Source of the DNA: CAVXFB01 sp963760935
GTDB taxonomy: Bacteria > Planctomycetota > Planctomycetia > Pirellulales > Thermoguttaceae
Direction: 5' to 3'
Length of the DNA stretch: 64,000 nucleotides
Assembly (NCBI GenBank): GCA_963760935.1
Contig: CAVXFB010000008.1
Coordinates: 496,001 to 560,000 of the forward strand
Of the stretch, positions 47,759-57,028 are shown piece by piece. The notes beneath the pieces were generated by a model that saw nothing but the letters and a program-made list of their open reading frames with translations, was not told the DNA's origin and searched no databases. The position numbers and the translations under genes are program-made. Positions within the stretch are counted from its first letter, which is position 1, and the number at the start of each line of letters is the position of its first letter.

Positions 47759-48465
47759 CTAGAACATCCTTTCATGCACTCCCGCGAGAATGCGCGCTGC
47801 GGTGAGGTCGACGCGCGGATCGCACGGGGCCAGCGTTGCGAGCGAAATGGCCTGCCGGCCCCACTTTTCATACCCGCGTGGTCCGGCCCACGACAGATGC
47901 GTGGCGGTGTCCCAGGGGTAAATAAGAAATGGAGGGAATCCGAGCGTTATGGGATCGGTCTGGCGGATGCCCAATCGGTGGAATCGTCCGGCCAGTCCTT
48001 GGTCTTCGCCGTTGTTGATCGACGGATATCCGCCGGCTCGCGCGAACGCATCGCGACGGTAGGCCCAACCGGAATGAAAGAGCCCGCCCGTGCGATGCTG
48101 TTGCAGCCGGCCGTCGGGCGCGGGTGCAACACGAGACTCGGCCGCGACCAGTCGGCCTGTGTCAGTGCGGCCACTGATGCTCGCAACGCCCAAGGCATGT
48201 AGAGATCGTCGTCGTCCCAAACGGCGATCGCCTCGGTATCGGATGAAATGAGTTGGGCTGCCGCGTTTCTCTTGTCGCCCAGCGTAGGAAATCGCGTGGC
48301 AACGGACGTGAGTCGCCAATTGGGCCCTGTCGACGCCGCGTACTGACCGGCATCGTCAAGAACGATGAGTTCGCGTGGCGAGTAGTCCTGTCGTTCAAAG
48401 CATCGGATCATCTGCCCCAGCGGCCGCGGCCGATTGTAGGTAATGCAAACGACGGCGATTTTCAT
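47759..48465 (-). CDS. Glycosyltransferase family 2 (apparent frameshift near 48117)
   Basis: About 235 residues from ATG 48465 (MKIAVVCITYNRPRPLG). GT-A fold: nucleotide-binding CITYNRP, then SPRELIVLDDAGQ and DKRNAAAQLI, with the metal-binding acidic run VWDDDDLYMPWAL. After SLVLHPRP one C is missing from a CCCC run (48116-48118 on the plus strand) and the frame moves to DGRLQQHRTGGLFHSGWAYR, ending with ARILAGVHERMF. The acceptor is unknown. Position and short size suggest that it modifies a surface or virion component with its two neighbours. Confidence 0.83.
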
Positions 48466-48584
48466 GATGATTCGGTTTCGTGCGGGACGAAGCTGGGACA
48501 GTTTGCGGGCGGATTCCCAACTCCGCATCGGTACATCGGGAACGCCCTCACCCCCTGCCCCTCTCCCAATGGGAGAGGGGAGAC

Positions 48585-49610
48585 TTAGAGCGACTGCAAA
48601 AGGTTCTGCCATTGCTGCCACCACGCTTCGGGTGCGGCCAAATCCATCTCGACGACATGCCGGGCTTGATGCGCGATTTCCTGGCGATGTTGCGGATCGC
48701 GAGCGAGACGCGTGATATGTTCGACGGCCTCGTCCTCGCTGCCGCACAATAGGCCCGTTTCGCCGTGGCAGACCATTTCTGCCCAACCGCCCCGATTGTC
48801 GACGACCAGCGGCACGCCCGCAGCCATGGCCTCCAGTCCGACACGCGGCCAATTTTCGGCGGTCGCACTGCCGGCGTGGGCGAGGCAATGGAGACTCGCC
48901 AGAAACGACCGAGCCGTCTCGGCGCCGGCCGGCAGACATTGGGCCCAACGCGGCGGCGCACCGACGCGGGCTTGCACCGAGGCCGCCCAGCCCATCACGC
49001 GGGCAGCGATGGGCACCCGAAGTCGACCGTAGAGTTGCCAGACGCGCGGCGAAAACTTTTCGGGGGCCGCACGACTGAGTCGGCCGATGACGAACGTTTC
49101 GCCGCTCCTGTGTGCGCGAGGCTGGAATGGAAACTCGGAAATGTCGAAGGCCCCGCGAATCACGACGCCTCGCGCATCATCATAGCCGAACTTCACGAGT
49201 TGCTTGCTGAGCTGATCGCGTTGATAGCGGCTTTGAAACACATGCCGGTCGAACGAGCCGCATTGCCGATAGTGGAGCCGTTCGTCGGGAAACAGCCAGT
49301 TCATGCAGCCAAGCCAGATGATCTTGCAGCCGAGTCCGCGAAATCGTTCCGCGACGGCCAGGAACCGCGTGTTGCACATCGACACGACGATGCCGCCGGA
49401 CAGGCCGGGCACATTTTGCAGATCGTCGGGGTTACTCTCGAAGGTCCGACAGCCAATGCCATCCAGTCGACGCCGCCAAACTGGATCGGCCTTCCACGTC
49501 GGAACCAATGTCACCTCGACGCCAAACTGTCGCCACAGCTTCACGGAATGCCACAGTTCTGTGTTCGCGCCGCCGACGTCGCTGGGGTAACCGCAGACGA
49601 AGAGATGCAT
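48585..49610 (-). CDS. Glycosyltransferase family 4 (GT-B)
   Basis: 341 residues from ATG 49610 (MHLFVCGYPSDVGGANTELW), the long form of a retaining GT4. The N-terminal acceptor domain is followed by the C-terminal nucleotide-sugar domain with FVIGRLSRAAPEKFSPRVWQ, the ENWPRVGLEAMAAGVPLVV catalytic-glutamate region and GGWAEMVCHGETGLLCG. No frameshift. It is the first of three glycosyltransferase genes downstream of the virion genes on the same strand, after a repeat-rich 168-bp gap. The product may decorate capsids, tail fibres or the cell surface. Confidence 0.9.
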   Translation of the reverse strand: MHLFVCGYPSDVGGANTELWHSVKLWRQFGVEVTLVPTWKADPVWRRRLDGIGCRTFESNPDDLQNVPGLSGGIVVSMCNTRFLAVAERFRGLGCKIIWLGCMNWLFPDERLHYRQCGSFDRHVFQSRYQRDQLSKQLVKFGYDDARGVVIRGAFDISEFPFQPRAHRSGETFVIGRLSRAAPEKFSPRVWQLYGRLRVPIAARVMGWAASVQARVGAPPRWAQCLPAGAETARSFLASLHCLAHAGSATAENWPRVGLEAMAAGVPLVVDNRGGWAEMVCHGETGLLCGSEDEAVEHITRLARDPQHRQEIAHQARHVVEMDLAAPEAWWQQWQNLLQSL

Positions 49611-49612
49611 GG

Positions 49613-49787
49613 GGAGGGATTGGGGATTGGGGATTGGGGATTGGGGATCAGAGGCCAGGGGGCGGGAGGCTGGCCATTATCGTCATCCTGAGCGTAGCGA
49701 AGGATCTGTCATGAATCCGGGGGAGATCCTTCGCTGCGCTCAGGATGACGGCGGTGCCCAATCGCCAATCCCTAGCCTCTAATCTCT
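49613..49787. repeat. GGGGATTG heptamers and a CATCCTGAGC inverted repeat
   Basis: Four GGGGATT units run from about 49617 to 49650; the complementary kind (CCAATCCCTAG, CTCTAATC) is at about 49764-49787. Between them, arms 49681-49707 and 49724-49750 (CGTCATCCTGAGCGTAGCG and its mirror) match over 27 bp with one mismatch and a 16-nt loop. The whole 168-bp gap between two minus-strand genes is made of these repeats. Confidence 0.8.
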
Positions 49788-50641
49788 TTCATACTCCAGC
49801 AACTCGCCGAAATCGCTGCGATGGTACAGATAGTGATCGCTGTACGCCGTAGTGTGTAGGCGATCCCAATTTGCTGCGCCCACGGGCTGCGAACGATATT
49901 GATGGTTCCAGCCTGCAACGGCCCCGGGAATTACGAGCCTGGCCGTCTTCTCGCGAAAGACGTATTCGACGCGCCAAGCGAACTCGGCTTCGTCGATATC
50001 CGAAAGGCGAAGAAATTCGGGCTCGGCCGTGGCGCCGTCGAACAAGAGTGTTTCTGGTGCGGCGCTCAGAAAGGCGGCGTGGTTGACAGTACCTGTGGCG
50101 GCACGGATGGCGGTCCACGGCGGCCGCACGGCGCGGTGCCACGTCAGCCGATGCTCGGTGATGGGAAGCCGAATCGTGCCGGTGGCCTCGGAGGGCACGG
50201 CAGCCGACGGCTCGGTTTCCCATTGCAGGTCGTCGCCGGGCAATGTGATCGCTTCCCAATCGCGTCGCATCCGATAGGTGAGGAACGTGCCCGACGGCGC
50301 CGGGGCAGATCGGCCCGATCGGATGGCACGAGCAACTCGTAGGAAATCGTCACCTTGGCAAAGCCGTGATAGGCATTGAGTCCTTCGGTCAGTTGAGTGA
50401 GGCTTTGCTTCACCACGTCGTCGCCAAAGGCTTCGACCCGTGCTCGCATGGCGACGACATTGTCGGTGCCCGGATAGGTTGCCCGACTCGACCCGCCAAA
50501 CTCGTAGCCGTCGCCCAGCAATTGCTGGACGAGCAAGCGACGTTCGTCCCACGCACAAAGCAGGCGCCGTTCGGCTTGCACGCCGTCGGGCCCGTACGAT
50601 TCGATCGGCGAGCCGGCCAGTTCCTTGAAGGCGATCGTCAT
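49779..50641 (-). CDS. Phage-like structural protein, unknown role (apparent frameshift near 50303)
   Basis: About 287 residues from ATG 50641 (MTIAFKELAGSPIESYG), preceded by AGGAGA. At PSDRADLP one C is missing from a CCCCC run (50302-50305) and the frame becomes PAPSGTFLTYRMRRDWEAI, stopping at 49779. The chain is beta-rich with many Arg and aromatic residues and no membrane segment. No family recognised. Its place at the end of the head-tail block suggests a tail or baseplate component. Confidence 0.68.
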
Positions 50642-50653
50642 GTCTTTTCTCCT

Positions 50654-51173
50654 CTAAATGCCCGAACCCGAGGCCGGCTGGTCGGGCGTAAGCGTGCCGA
50701 CAATGGCGATCGAAAACGTTACGTCACCGCCGGAAGCCGCAATGCGAAGATTCCTGGCAGTCTCGTCTACGGGCCATCCGCTTTGGCGACTATTCAAGAG
50801 GACGGCGCATGTCGGCAGGCACCACGACGCCCTCGCCCGAGACGCCGAACGGTTCGGTCCATGGATCGGTCGATGCGCCGCCGACGAGCAGTTCTCCGCC
50901 GTCGGTGCTCTCGTTGACGATCAGGATTGCCTTGACCGTCGTGAGGCCCATCACATGCGCCGTGCCGAAAATCGTCCGCTCCAGCGCGCTAAGGTCGTAG
51001 ACCACCGAGTCGCCGAGCGCCAGGAGTTGGTGCTCGGTGTGCCAAGCGGCGTCAGCCTGATTGTCGCTGCTGCCGAGGGGCAGGCCCTTGGCATACTCGA
51101 GCCGACCATTGTCGCGGAGCCCGTCGTTCCAATCCCAACCGATCGACGCCTTGATTTGTGCCTTGAACGTCAC
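50654..51173 (-). CDS. Phage-like structural protein (apparent frameshift near 50810)
   Basis: About 172 residues. It opens MTFKAQIKASIGWDWNDGL, beta-rich and acidic, with LERTIFGTAHVMGLTTVKAI. Near 50810 (VVVPADM) two bases must be added or one removed to continue as AVLLNSRQSGWPVDETARNL and RIAASGGDVTFSIAIVGTL, a typical virion domain ending PASGSGI at 50654. Probably a tail-tube or decoration protein. Its start is 1 nt from the next gene's stop, so the two are coupled. Confidence 0.68.
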
Positions 51174-51174
51174 G

Positions 51175-51576
51175 TTACACCCCCGAGGCCAAGTAGACCG
51201 TGCATTTGAAATCGATAATCATTTCCCACACGCCGTCATCGCGCTGCTGCTGATAATCGTTCAGTCGCTGCATGTTGAGCACCTTGTCGGCGCCGGCCAG
51301 ATCGAAAGCCGTACGATCGAAGGCGTTCTTGATCGCGTGGATAATCTCCTCGGCGCTGTCGCATCGATCATGGAACACGCGAATCCGCAAGACGACCAAA
51401 TCGATGGCCGAGCCGTCGCTTTGATAGGAATCGGGCCGATCGCTCTGCTTGGTGATTGTGGCAAACGGCGGCGCCGGATCGAAGCTGGCGCCGGTGTAGA
51501 CCCGCTGCGCCGGCAGGAGGTCATCGAGCGCGGTGGCCGCGGCCCATCGTTGGTGGATCACCTGGGAGAGGTTCAT
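51175..51576 (-). CDS. Tail-terminator-like protein (DUF3168 type)
   Basis: 133 residues from ATG 51576 (MNLSQVIHQRWAAATALDDL). The pattern, helix, then LLPAQRVYTGASFDPAPPFA, then a strand and KNAFDRTAFDLAGADKVLNM, is that of phage tail-terminator or tail-completion proteins. It overlaps the upstream gene by 4 nt (51573-51576). It would cap the tail tube. Assignment rests on length, pattern and position, not on a catalytic signature. Confidence 0.65.
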   Translation of the reverse strand: MNLSQVIHQRWAAATALDDLLPAQRVYTGASFDPAPPFATITKQSDRPDSYQSDGSAIDLVVLRIRVFHDRCDSAEEIIHAIKNAFDRTAFDLAGADKVLNMQRLNDYQQQRDDGVWEMIIDFKCTVYLASGV

Positions 51577-52250
51577 CGCATTACCTCCGCGTCGATCACC
51601 TGGAGCTCGCCGATGCGCTCGGCGCCTGCCGCACTGGTGATCGTGTACAGCTTTCCGTCGGCGCCCAAGATCCGGCAGGTGTGGTCCAACGCCAGAGTCT
51701 CCTCGACGAAGATGCGGTAGCGAGTAAGCGTCGTATGCGAGTCGGCGCTGGCAGCAACCTTAATATCTTGTGGCTGAATTCTCGCGCACACCCCGGTTCT
51801 CCAGGTGCGCCACTGCGGCTCGGCGGCCCCGCAATCGCCCTTGATGTATGTCGCCTTGAGCACGCTGATCGTGTCGTCCAATCCGAAGGCGATCGCCACA
51901 TTTCGGGCGGCGCACCGCCAGCGAGTGCCGAGCGTCGCTCGCTTCACTTCGAGGACCGGCCACCGTTGGCGCCGGCCGTCGATGATCACATCTCCCAGCC
52001 GAGGCGCAACGACAAGTTCGGCTACAGGCAGATGCCACACGATGTCGGCCGCGGTCTGCTGTCCTCGACTGGCAACCCGCTTGTGCACGTCGCCACGGTT
52101 GACAATCGTGGCCTCGCCCGTCGTCATGGCGCGCCGCAATGCATGGATAACAGTCTCTCCGGTCGTGCCGGGTGTCGCTCCGTATCGCAAGAGCGTCACC
52201 GTTTCGACGCCATCGGTCACAGCGGCAAAGTCGTCGGATGGATCGAGCAT
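51573..52250 (-). CDS. Putative phage head-closure/connector protein
   Basis: 225 residues from ATG 52250 (MLDPSDDFAAVTDGVETVTL). A beta-rich core with VIIDGRRQRWPVLEVKRATL and RIFVEETLALDHTCRILGAD, and ends with LYTITSAAGAERIGELQVID. Small head-to-tail connectors show this kind of sequence, but none is identified with certainty. No membrane segment. It overlaps the next gene by 4 nt. The 108 nt between its start and the 71-residue gene hold nothing recognised. Confidence 0.58.
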   Translation of the reverse strand: MLDPSDDFAAVTDGVETVTLLRYGATPGTTGETVIHALRRAMTTGEATIVNRGDVHKRVASRGQQTAADIVWHLPVAELVVAPRLGDVIIDGRRQRWPVLEVKRATLGTRWRCAARNVAIAFGLDDTISVLKATYIKGDCGAAEPQWRTWRTGVCARIQPQDIKVAASADSHTTLTRYRIFVEETLALDHTCRILGADGKLYTITSAAGAERIGELQVIDAEVMR

Positions 52251-52358
52251 GGGAGATTGGGGTCAGGGTTCAGTCAGCGCGGACACTCTATAGGTCGAAA
52301 GGATATTGCCATGGGCCAATCGCTCGGCATTTGTCTTTCGGCCTTTGGCATTCATCCT

Positions 52359-52574
52359 TTACGTGTAAGCTTGCGATCGACACTCAATGGGCGACTCGGC
52401 GGCAAGTTGCGCGTTGCACCAGTCCACGGTGCGCTGAAGCTGGGCGAGGTAGTCGCCCCATGCCACCAGTTGCCCATCAATTTGGTATGTCGGTTTTGGC
52501 TGCGCGGTGATCTCGGCCATTCGCGCCAGGGTCTGGCTCTTGATCGTGGCGATATGTTCGGCATTGGTTGGCAT
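52359..52574 (-). CDS. Small phage-like protein
   Basis: 71 residues from ATG 52574 (MPTNAEHIATIKSQTLARMA), helical, with a tryptophan-rich centre (LVAWGDYLAQLQRTVDWCNA). Similar short proteins lie between head and tail genes in phages and help with assembly. It is 12 nt from the end of the upstream gene. No family recognised; it is real mainly by position. Confidence 0.6.
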   Translation of the reverse strand: MPTNAEHIATIKSQTLARMAEITAQPKPTYQIDGQLVAWGDYLAQLQRTVDWCNAQLAAESPIECRSQAYT

Positions 52575-52586
52575 GGTTCGTAATCC

Positions 52587-52985
52587 TCAAATCACATTCA
52601 GTCGGAATCGCACGAGAATCATTTGCCCGGCAGCCGGGGCCAGTTGATATTCGATGAGGTATCGCCGGCCGGCAATGGTCAGCGCTTGGTGGGTCGACAC
52701 GTCCAGCACATGGCGGAAGTTGTAGCCGGTCGTGTCCACCGTCCAGAGCTGGTCGGTTTGCAACGTATCGAAGATCACGTCGGCGACGGTCAACGGCACG
52801 TCGCAGTGCTCGGCCACTGCGGTGCGACTGTTGGCGTCTTGATCGTCGAGCAGATACACGCTGTAGCGGATCGAGTTGAGCACGCCTTGGACGATGTTGG
52901 CGCCAGTAGCGCCGACAATTCTTGCCAACAGCGTGACGGAGCTGTTTTTGAACGCTGTCCCGTAGATGTCCATTGCCTCAGCCAT
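52587..52985 (-). CDS. Phage-like structural protein
   Basis: 132 residues from ATG 52985 (MAEAMDIYGTAFKNSSVTLL). Beta-rich with SIRYSVYLLDDQDANSRTAV and a C-terminal RYLIEYQLAPAAGQMILVRF typical of head or tail proteins. The longer open frame to 53078 overlaps the small gene interrupted by the IS element; the 8-nt overlap ATGGCTGA with that gene's stop supports the start at 52985. Confidence 0.62.
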   Translation of the reverse strand: MAEAMDIYGTAFKNSSVTLLARIVGATGANIVQGVLNSIRYSVYLLDDQDANSRTAVAEHCDVPLTVADVIFDTLQTDQLWTVDTTGYNFRHVLDVSTHQALTIAGRRYLIEYQLAPAAGQMILVRFRLNVI

Positions 52986-53123
52986 TGCAGAACCCCGCTG
53001 TTGCGCCCGAGTGATAGTCTTGTCCGATGGTCGCTCCCGCTTGAAAGTTGCGTCCGGCCGTGACTCCCGCGCCGCCAACTTCAGCCGCGACAGTGCGATA
53101 CGCGTCCGTCGCTTTCCAGCCGG

Positions 53124-54661
53124 CTAATTTTACTGCGCAGGATTACGGCCATTTGCAGCGTATGAGGTTTTTCAGATAAATGCCCAGGTGTCGCAGTTTC
53201 TTTCGTGTTCGCTTGATGTGGCATCGCCGTGCTGTTGCATTGCGCTGTTGCCAGTGCTGGATTGTCCTTGCGGTTGCTTCAATCAGTGCCGCAGACGCCC
53301 GACCGCTAAGCCACCAACTCCGCACCAGTGATCCCATTGCCGTATGTACTTGGCACACGGTCAACTCGGGATTTTTTCCCCCGCAAAGTCTCGCGGACTC
53401 GCGCCATGAACAAGTAGCTCACCGATGTCAGGATCAAGTGTCGCTTCAATCCCAGCCAGTGACGCCCTTCCCATTGATCGAGCCCGACTTCTTGTTTTTG
53501 ATCCTCAAAACACCGTTCAACACGCCATCGCGAGAACGCCACCAGCAACAAGGTTTGCACGCTCGTCTCCAACGGAGCGTCACCGAGGAAAAACTTGATC
53601 TCCGCCGGGTCCAAGACATTGCGGGCTACCGCCAGATGCAGCCGCATTCCGGGCAAGCCCTTCTCATCCTTGACCGTAATCCAAACGTGTCTTGCCTCCC
53701 AAACCATCGGCCCCTTTTCGCCGTCCTTGACGCGATACCGCACCCACTCCTGGTCCCGCAGTTCCGGCGAGTATTTGAGCATGTTTTCAACGCTGATGGC
53801 CGGACGGCTGCCGGCAATGGCTCGCGGCGTCTTGCGGCCACGCCCCTTGGCTCGCCGAAACGGGCGATCCGTTACGCGCGGCTCGTGAATCCAGCCGGTG
53901 AACGTCTTCGGCACTTCGCCCACAAAACACTGCTTGCGACCGTGCAATTCCCGCAAAAACGCGGGCTTTCCGCCATATCCCTCGTCGAACGTCAGCCAGT
54001 CGAACGTCACTCCGTTGTCTTCCGCGCGGTCGAAAAGCTCCAAAGCGATTTTCCATTTCGGCCGATACACCACATCGTCGGGAATGCCCGCCGCGCGGCA
54101 ACGGGCGCGGTCGTCCGACCAGTCCTCGGGCAGAAACAAGTCGCCGTCCAACAGGCAATGGAAATCGCCGGTGGCGTAGGCGAGATGCACGGTGACGATG
54201 CAGTTTTCCGTCTTACCAACCGTGCCGCACCACTGCCGTTTGACGCCAGGGGTTTTGCCTCCTTGCTTCACGTCGCTGGTTTCGTCGATGATGCCGACCG
54301 AATTGCGACCAGCGTGGTCCCGGATCACGATCTCTTGCAAGCGATTTCGAGTGCGATCTTCTTCCCACTTGTAGGTGGACAAAAACTCCTGCAAGTTTCG
54401 CGGGGGAATCCCGGCGGCAACGGCGATCGGTTCACAGCTTTTTTCGCTGAGATCGGACAATTGGCCCTCGACATAGGTCGAGAAATGAGCCCGCGTCTGC
54501 CGTTGGGTAAAGCAATCGTCGAACTGTTTCAAGTAACGTGTCAGCATCGGCTTCAACTGGCGAATCTGTTTGGCGTCCATGCCAAGCCCTCCGTGTTGGA
54601 TGCCTACAGCTTCGCCAAACTCGCCGATTTACGCAATATCAATCCTGCGCAGTAAAACTAA
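53124..54661 (-). mobile_element. IS701-type insertion sequence, 1530 bp, with CTAA target duplication
   Basis: The element runs from 53128 to 54657. Its ends are inverted: TTTTACTGCGCAGGATT at the left and the complement AATCCTGCGCAGTAAAA at the right (17 bp, perfect). CTAA flanks both ends (53124-53127, 54658-54661), matching the 4-bp YTAR duplications of IS701 elements. The transposase stop codon lies inside the left terminal repeat. Removing the element restores an open reading frame. Confidence 0.9.
53143..54580 (-). CDS. IS701-type DDE transposase (frameshift at an A6 run)
   Basis: Starts ATG 54580 (MDAKQIRQLKPMLTRYLKQF). The DDE core is visible: GIIDETSDVKQG with the first Asp, LTFDEGYGGK with the second, and the C-terminal glutamate region WRVERCFEDQKQEVGLDQWEG. 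After SYLFMARVRETLRG the frame must skip one base in GGGGGAAAAAA (53372-53377 on the plus strand) to give KNPELTVCQVHTAMGSLVRS and the basic tail ending at 53143, about 478 residues in all. An A5-to-A6 change or slippage at the run both explain it. Confidence 0.88.
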
Positions 54662-54745
54662 TGAGGCACAGCGAAATATCCGTGCGGCGAAGGTTTTGGG
54701 AGCGAAAGTGCGTTTCATGGCGTCGTTGGTCGATTGTTGCTTCAG

Positions 54746-56917
54746 TTAGTCCGGGCTATAGCTAACGCTGCTGCGGTTGCCCGAGGCATCGGCGACGACT
54801 TCGACTCGCGGCGTGACTCCATCCAGACCGCAAAAACGTTCCGTGCCGCTGCCGGCGCCCGTAACCTGGCCGGCCAAGATGGCGGCCATGATGCGCATCG
54901 CCTGGCGCGGGGTCGCGCCGGTCTCGACACCGTCGGCGCGGTCCAGCAGGGCGTCGGCGATCGCTTGGCGTTCCTCTGGGCTGAGCGCGCCAAGTCCGTC
55001 CACCACTGCGCGAGCGTTGCCGGCCGTATCGGTGACGACCCTGGCAATGTCCGTGACGACGCCGCTGGTTTTGCTGCGGTCGTACTCGCAGCCGACGGCC
55101 AATATGGTCGCCGCACCTTCCTGCACAATGGCCCTCACGTCGCCGGTCGCGCTACTTGCGTAGATCGAGCAACCATGCAGTTCCAGCGTGCCGAAGGAAG
55201 CATGCACACCCTGCGTTGTGGCGTTGGCGTCGTGGACATCGATACGGGAATTGAATAGTCGCACGCGTCCGCTGGCAGCCAGAAGGTTGACGCCGTGTGC
55301 GATGTCACCGGATGAGGTCGTGCTTGGCCCGTTCACCAGCAGCGTGCTATCGAACACGTCGAGCCTAGCGTGCTGGCAGAAGATTGCGTCGTATTTTGTG
55401 CGGATCGTGGAGTTCCGCATCAAGACGGACGAATTAATAGAGGCGAACATGAGACCGTCCGAGTCACAGTCGATTTCAACGTCTTCCAGAACTACGTCGG
55501 CGCAGGCTCCCAGAGAATCGCTTATCGGATACTGGGTCGTGCCGGCCGCGCCAACGCCCCGAATCAGAATATTGCTGATTCGCGAGCGATCGCCTGGGCA
55601 GAGAATCGGGCTGGTATCATAGGTGGACGCCGACGTAAGAATGGTGCGCTGCGATCCGGCGCCGCACAGCGACACGTCGGCCGGGACATGAATGCCAGCG
55701 TTCTCCAACGCGAACGTGCCCGCGCCCAGCGGCACCAAATCGCCGGCCGACGCCGCTTCGATCACCGTTTTGGGCGAGAGTTTGGCCGCTGCCCAGCTCA
55801 AGCCATCGTGCGCGTCATTGCCATCGACCGCGACGTGCCACACTGTTCCAGAAGTACCGTAGGTCTCTCGTGCCAACGTCTGCGCGTTCATTCCAGTTCC
55901 CTCGATTCCTAAGATGGAAACGCTGCCGTCAATATTCTCGGCGGCGGCGGTGACAGCGGCTTGATCGGCCTCGAGTTGCGCAGCGGCGGCAGCAGCTTCG
56001 GCGGCAGCAACGTCCAGCGTCCCGGTGTATGCGCCAAAGTAGGAAGTGGACGAGAGCCGCACGTCGGCCGGCTTGGGGATCGGGAAGCAGATTCCAGGCG
56101 AACCGGGCAGTGTGGATCCGTCACGGTAATACCACACTGCGTTATTAGCCGAACTAAAGCTGCTTGAGGTGAAATCCCCCAAAGTCAGCAGCGTGGTTCG
56201 ACTGATCGACACCGCATCCATCGCAGCGTCGCCGTCGATCTGCAACGAACCTCCGGTGCAAGAAATCGACCCTGACGCCGTCCCGCGCACTCGTACGCTG
56301 CCGCTGCTTGTCCCAGAAAATTGGATGCCTTGGCAGCCCGCAGCAGAAACAGAACCGACCTCAATACGACCACTGCCTCCGGTCGTGGAAATTGCCCATC
56401 CCGTCGTCGCGGTGTTGGTGACGGCTCCCGTTACCGTGATGTCACAACCTCCATCGTCATAAAGTGCGTACCCAGTCGGTGCAGCATTGCTGACAGCCCC
56501 GTTGACGGTGACAGAGCCGCCGATGCGTCCGTAAATGGCTTTGCCGCCTGTGGCATCTTCTGTGTTTACGCAGTCCCCGTTGACGACCAGAATCCCGCCT
56601 ACGTTATACACGGCATTCCGATTGGCAACGCGATTTGTTGCGTTGCCGTTGAGCGTAATGACGCTAGTGCTTGAAGGTGCAAGAATCTGACTAGCGCCTA
56701 CCTGATTTATGTTCGCTGTAATACTGGCAATGGTCCCAGCGGGAAGCGTCAGCGTTCCACCGGCCGTGTTTTGGATCGTGCCGCCGCCGATGTCGATGTC
56801 GACGTCGACCGTGACGTTGTAGCCGCCAAGCTCGACCGTATCGCCGGCCGTCGGCGGCGTGTCCCAGGTGCTCGCCGCGGACCAGTTACCGGAGTTTTGC
56901 GCAGTACGTGTGGCCAT
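54746..56917 (-). CDS. Phage tail-fibre/adhesin-like right-handed beta-helix protein
   Basis: 723 residues from ATG 56917 (MATRTAQNSGNWSAASTWDT). The first 310 residues are Gly/Thr/Val/Asn-rich repeats of about 20 residues (GGSVTVNGAVSN, DITVTGAVTNTATTG, GRIEVGSVSAAG), a right-handed beta-helix or fibre shaft. A helical Ala-rich stretch (AAAEAAAAAAQLEADQAAV, about 315-330) is followed by a second parallel beta-helix (GTVWHVAVDGNDAHDGLSW, then ISNILIRGVG and similar strands). Such proteins form virion fibres, tailspikes or surface adhesins. The gene is intact at 2.2 kb. Confidence 0.8.
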   Translation of the reverse strand: MATRTAQNSGNWSAASTWDTPPTAGDTVELGGYNVTVDVDIDIGGGTIQNTAGGTLTLPAGTIASITANINQVGASQILAPSSTSVITLNGNATNRVANRNAVYNVGGILVVNGDCVNTEDATGGKAIYGRIGGSVTVNGAVSNAAPTGYALYDDGGCDITVTGAVTNTATTGWAISTTGGSGRIEVGSVSAAGCQGIQFSGTSSGSVRVRGTASGSISCTGGSLQIDGDAAMDAVSISRTTLLTLGDFTSSSFSSANNAVWYYRDGSTLPGSPGICFPIPKPADVRLSSTSYFGAYTGTLDVAAAEAAAAAAQLEADQAAVTAAAENIDGSVSILGIEGTGMNAQTLARETYGTSGTVWHVAVDGNDAHDGLSWAAAKLSPKTVIEAASAGDLVPLGAGTFALENAGIHVPADVSLCGAGSQRTILTSASTYDTSPILCPGDRSRISNILIRGVGAAGTTQYPISDSLGACADVVLEDVEIDCDSDGLMFASINSSVLMRNSTIRTKYDAIFCQHARLDVFDSTLLVNGPSTTSSGDIAHGVNLLAASGRVRLFNSRIDVHDANATTQGVHASFGTLELHGCSIYASSATGDVRAIVQEGAATILAVGCEYDRSKTSGVVTDIARVVTDTAGNARAVVDGLGALSPEERQAIADALLDRADGVETGATPRQAMRIMAAILAGQVTGAGSGTERFCGLDGVTPRVEVVADASGNRSSVSYSPD

Positions 56918-57028
56918 GGTTAGCGGATGATGCTTAGTGAATAGTGGAGAATAGAGAGCGGCGAGTGGAAAGTGGCGAGTGCCTCAGTGCTGCACTAACC
57001 ACTGACCACCAGCCGCTGCTTCCTCGTC

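Larger units (their letters stand above)
52978..54718 (-). pseudogene. Small phage-like gene split by an IS701-type element
   Basis: Removing the element (53128-54657) and one CTAA copy joins 54718-54658 to 53123-52978 into a 68-residue reading frame without a stop: MKRTFAPKTFAARIFRC..ASLAGWKATDAY..GATIGQDYHSGATAGFCNG. The frame is continuous across the junction and its TGA overlaps the start of the next phage gene. It is basic and Ala/Gly-rich. Short proteins of this kind lie between fibre and connector genes. The insertion must inactivate it and may silence downstream genes. Confidence 0.62.
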
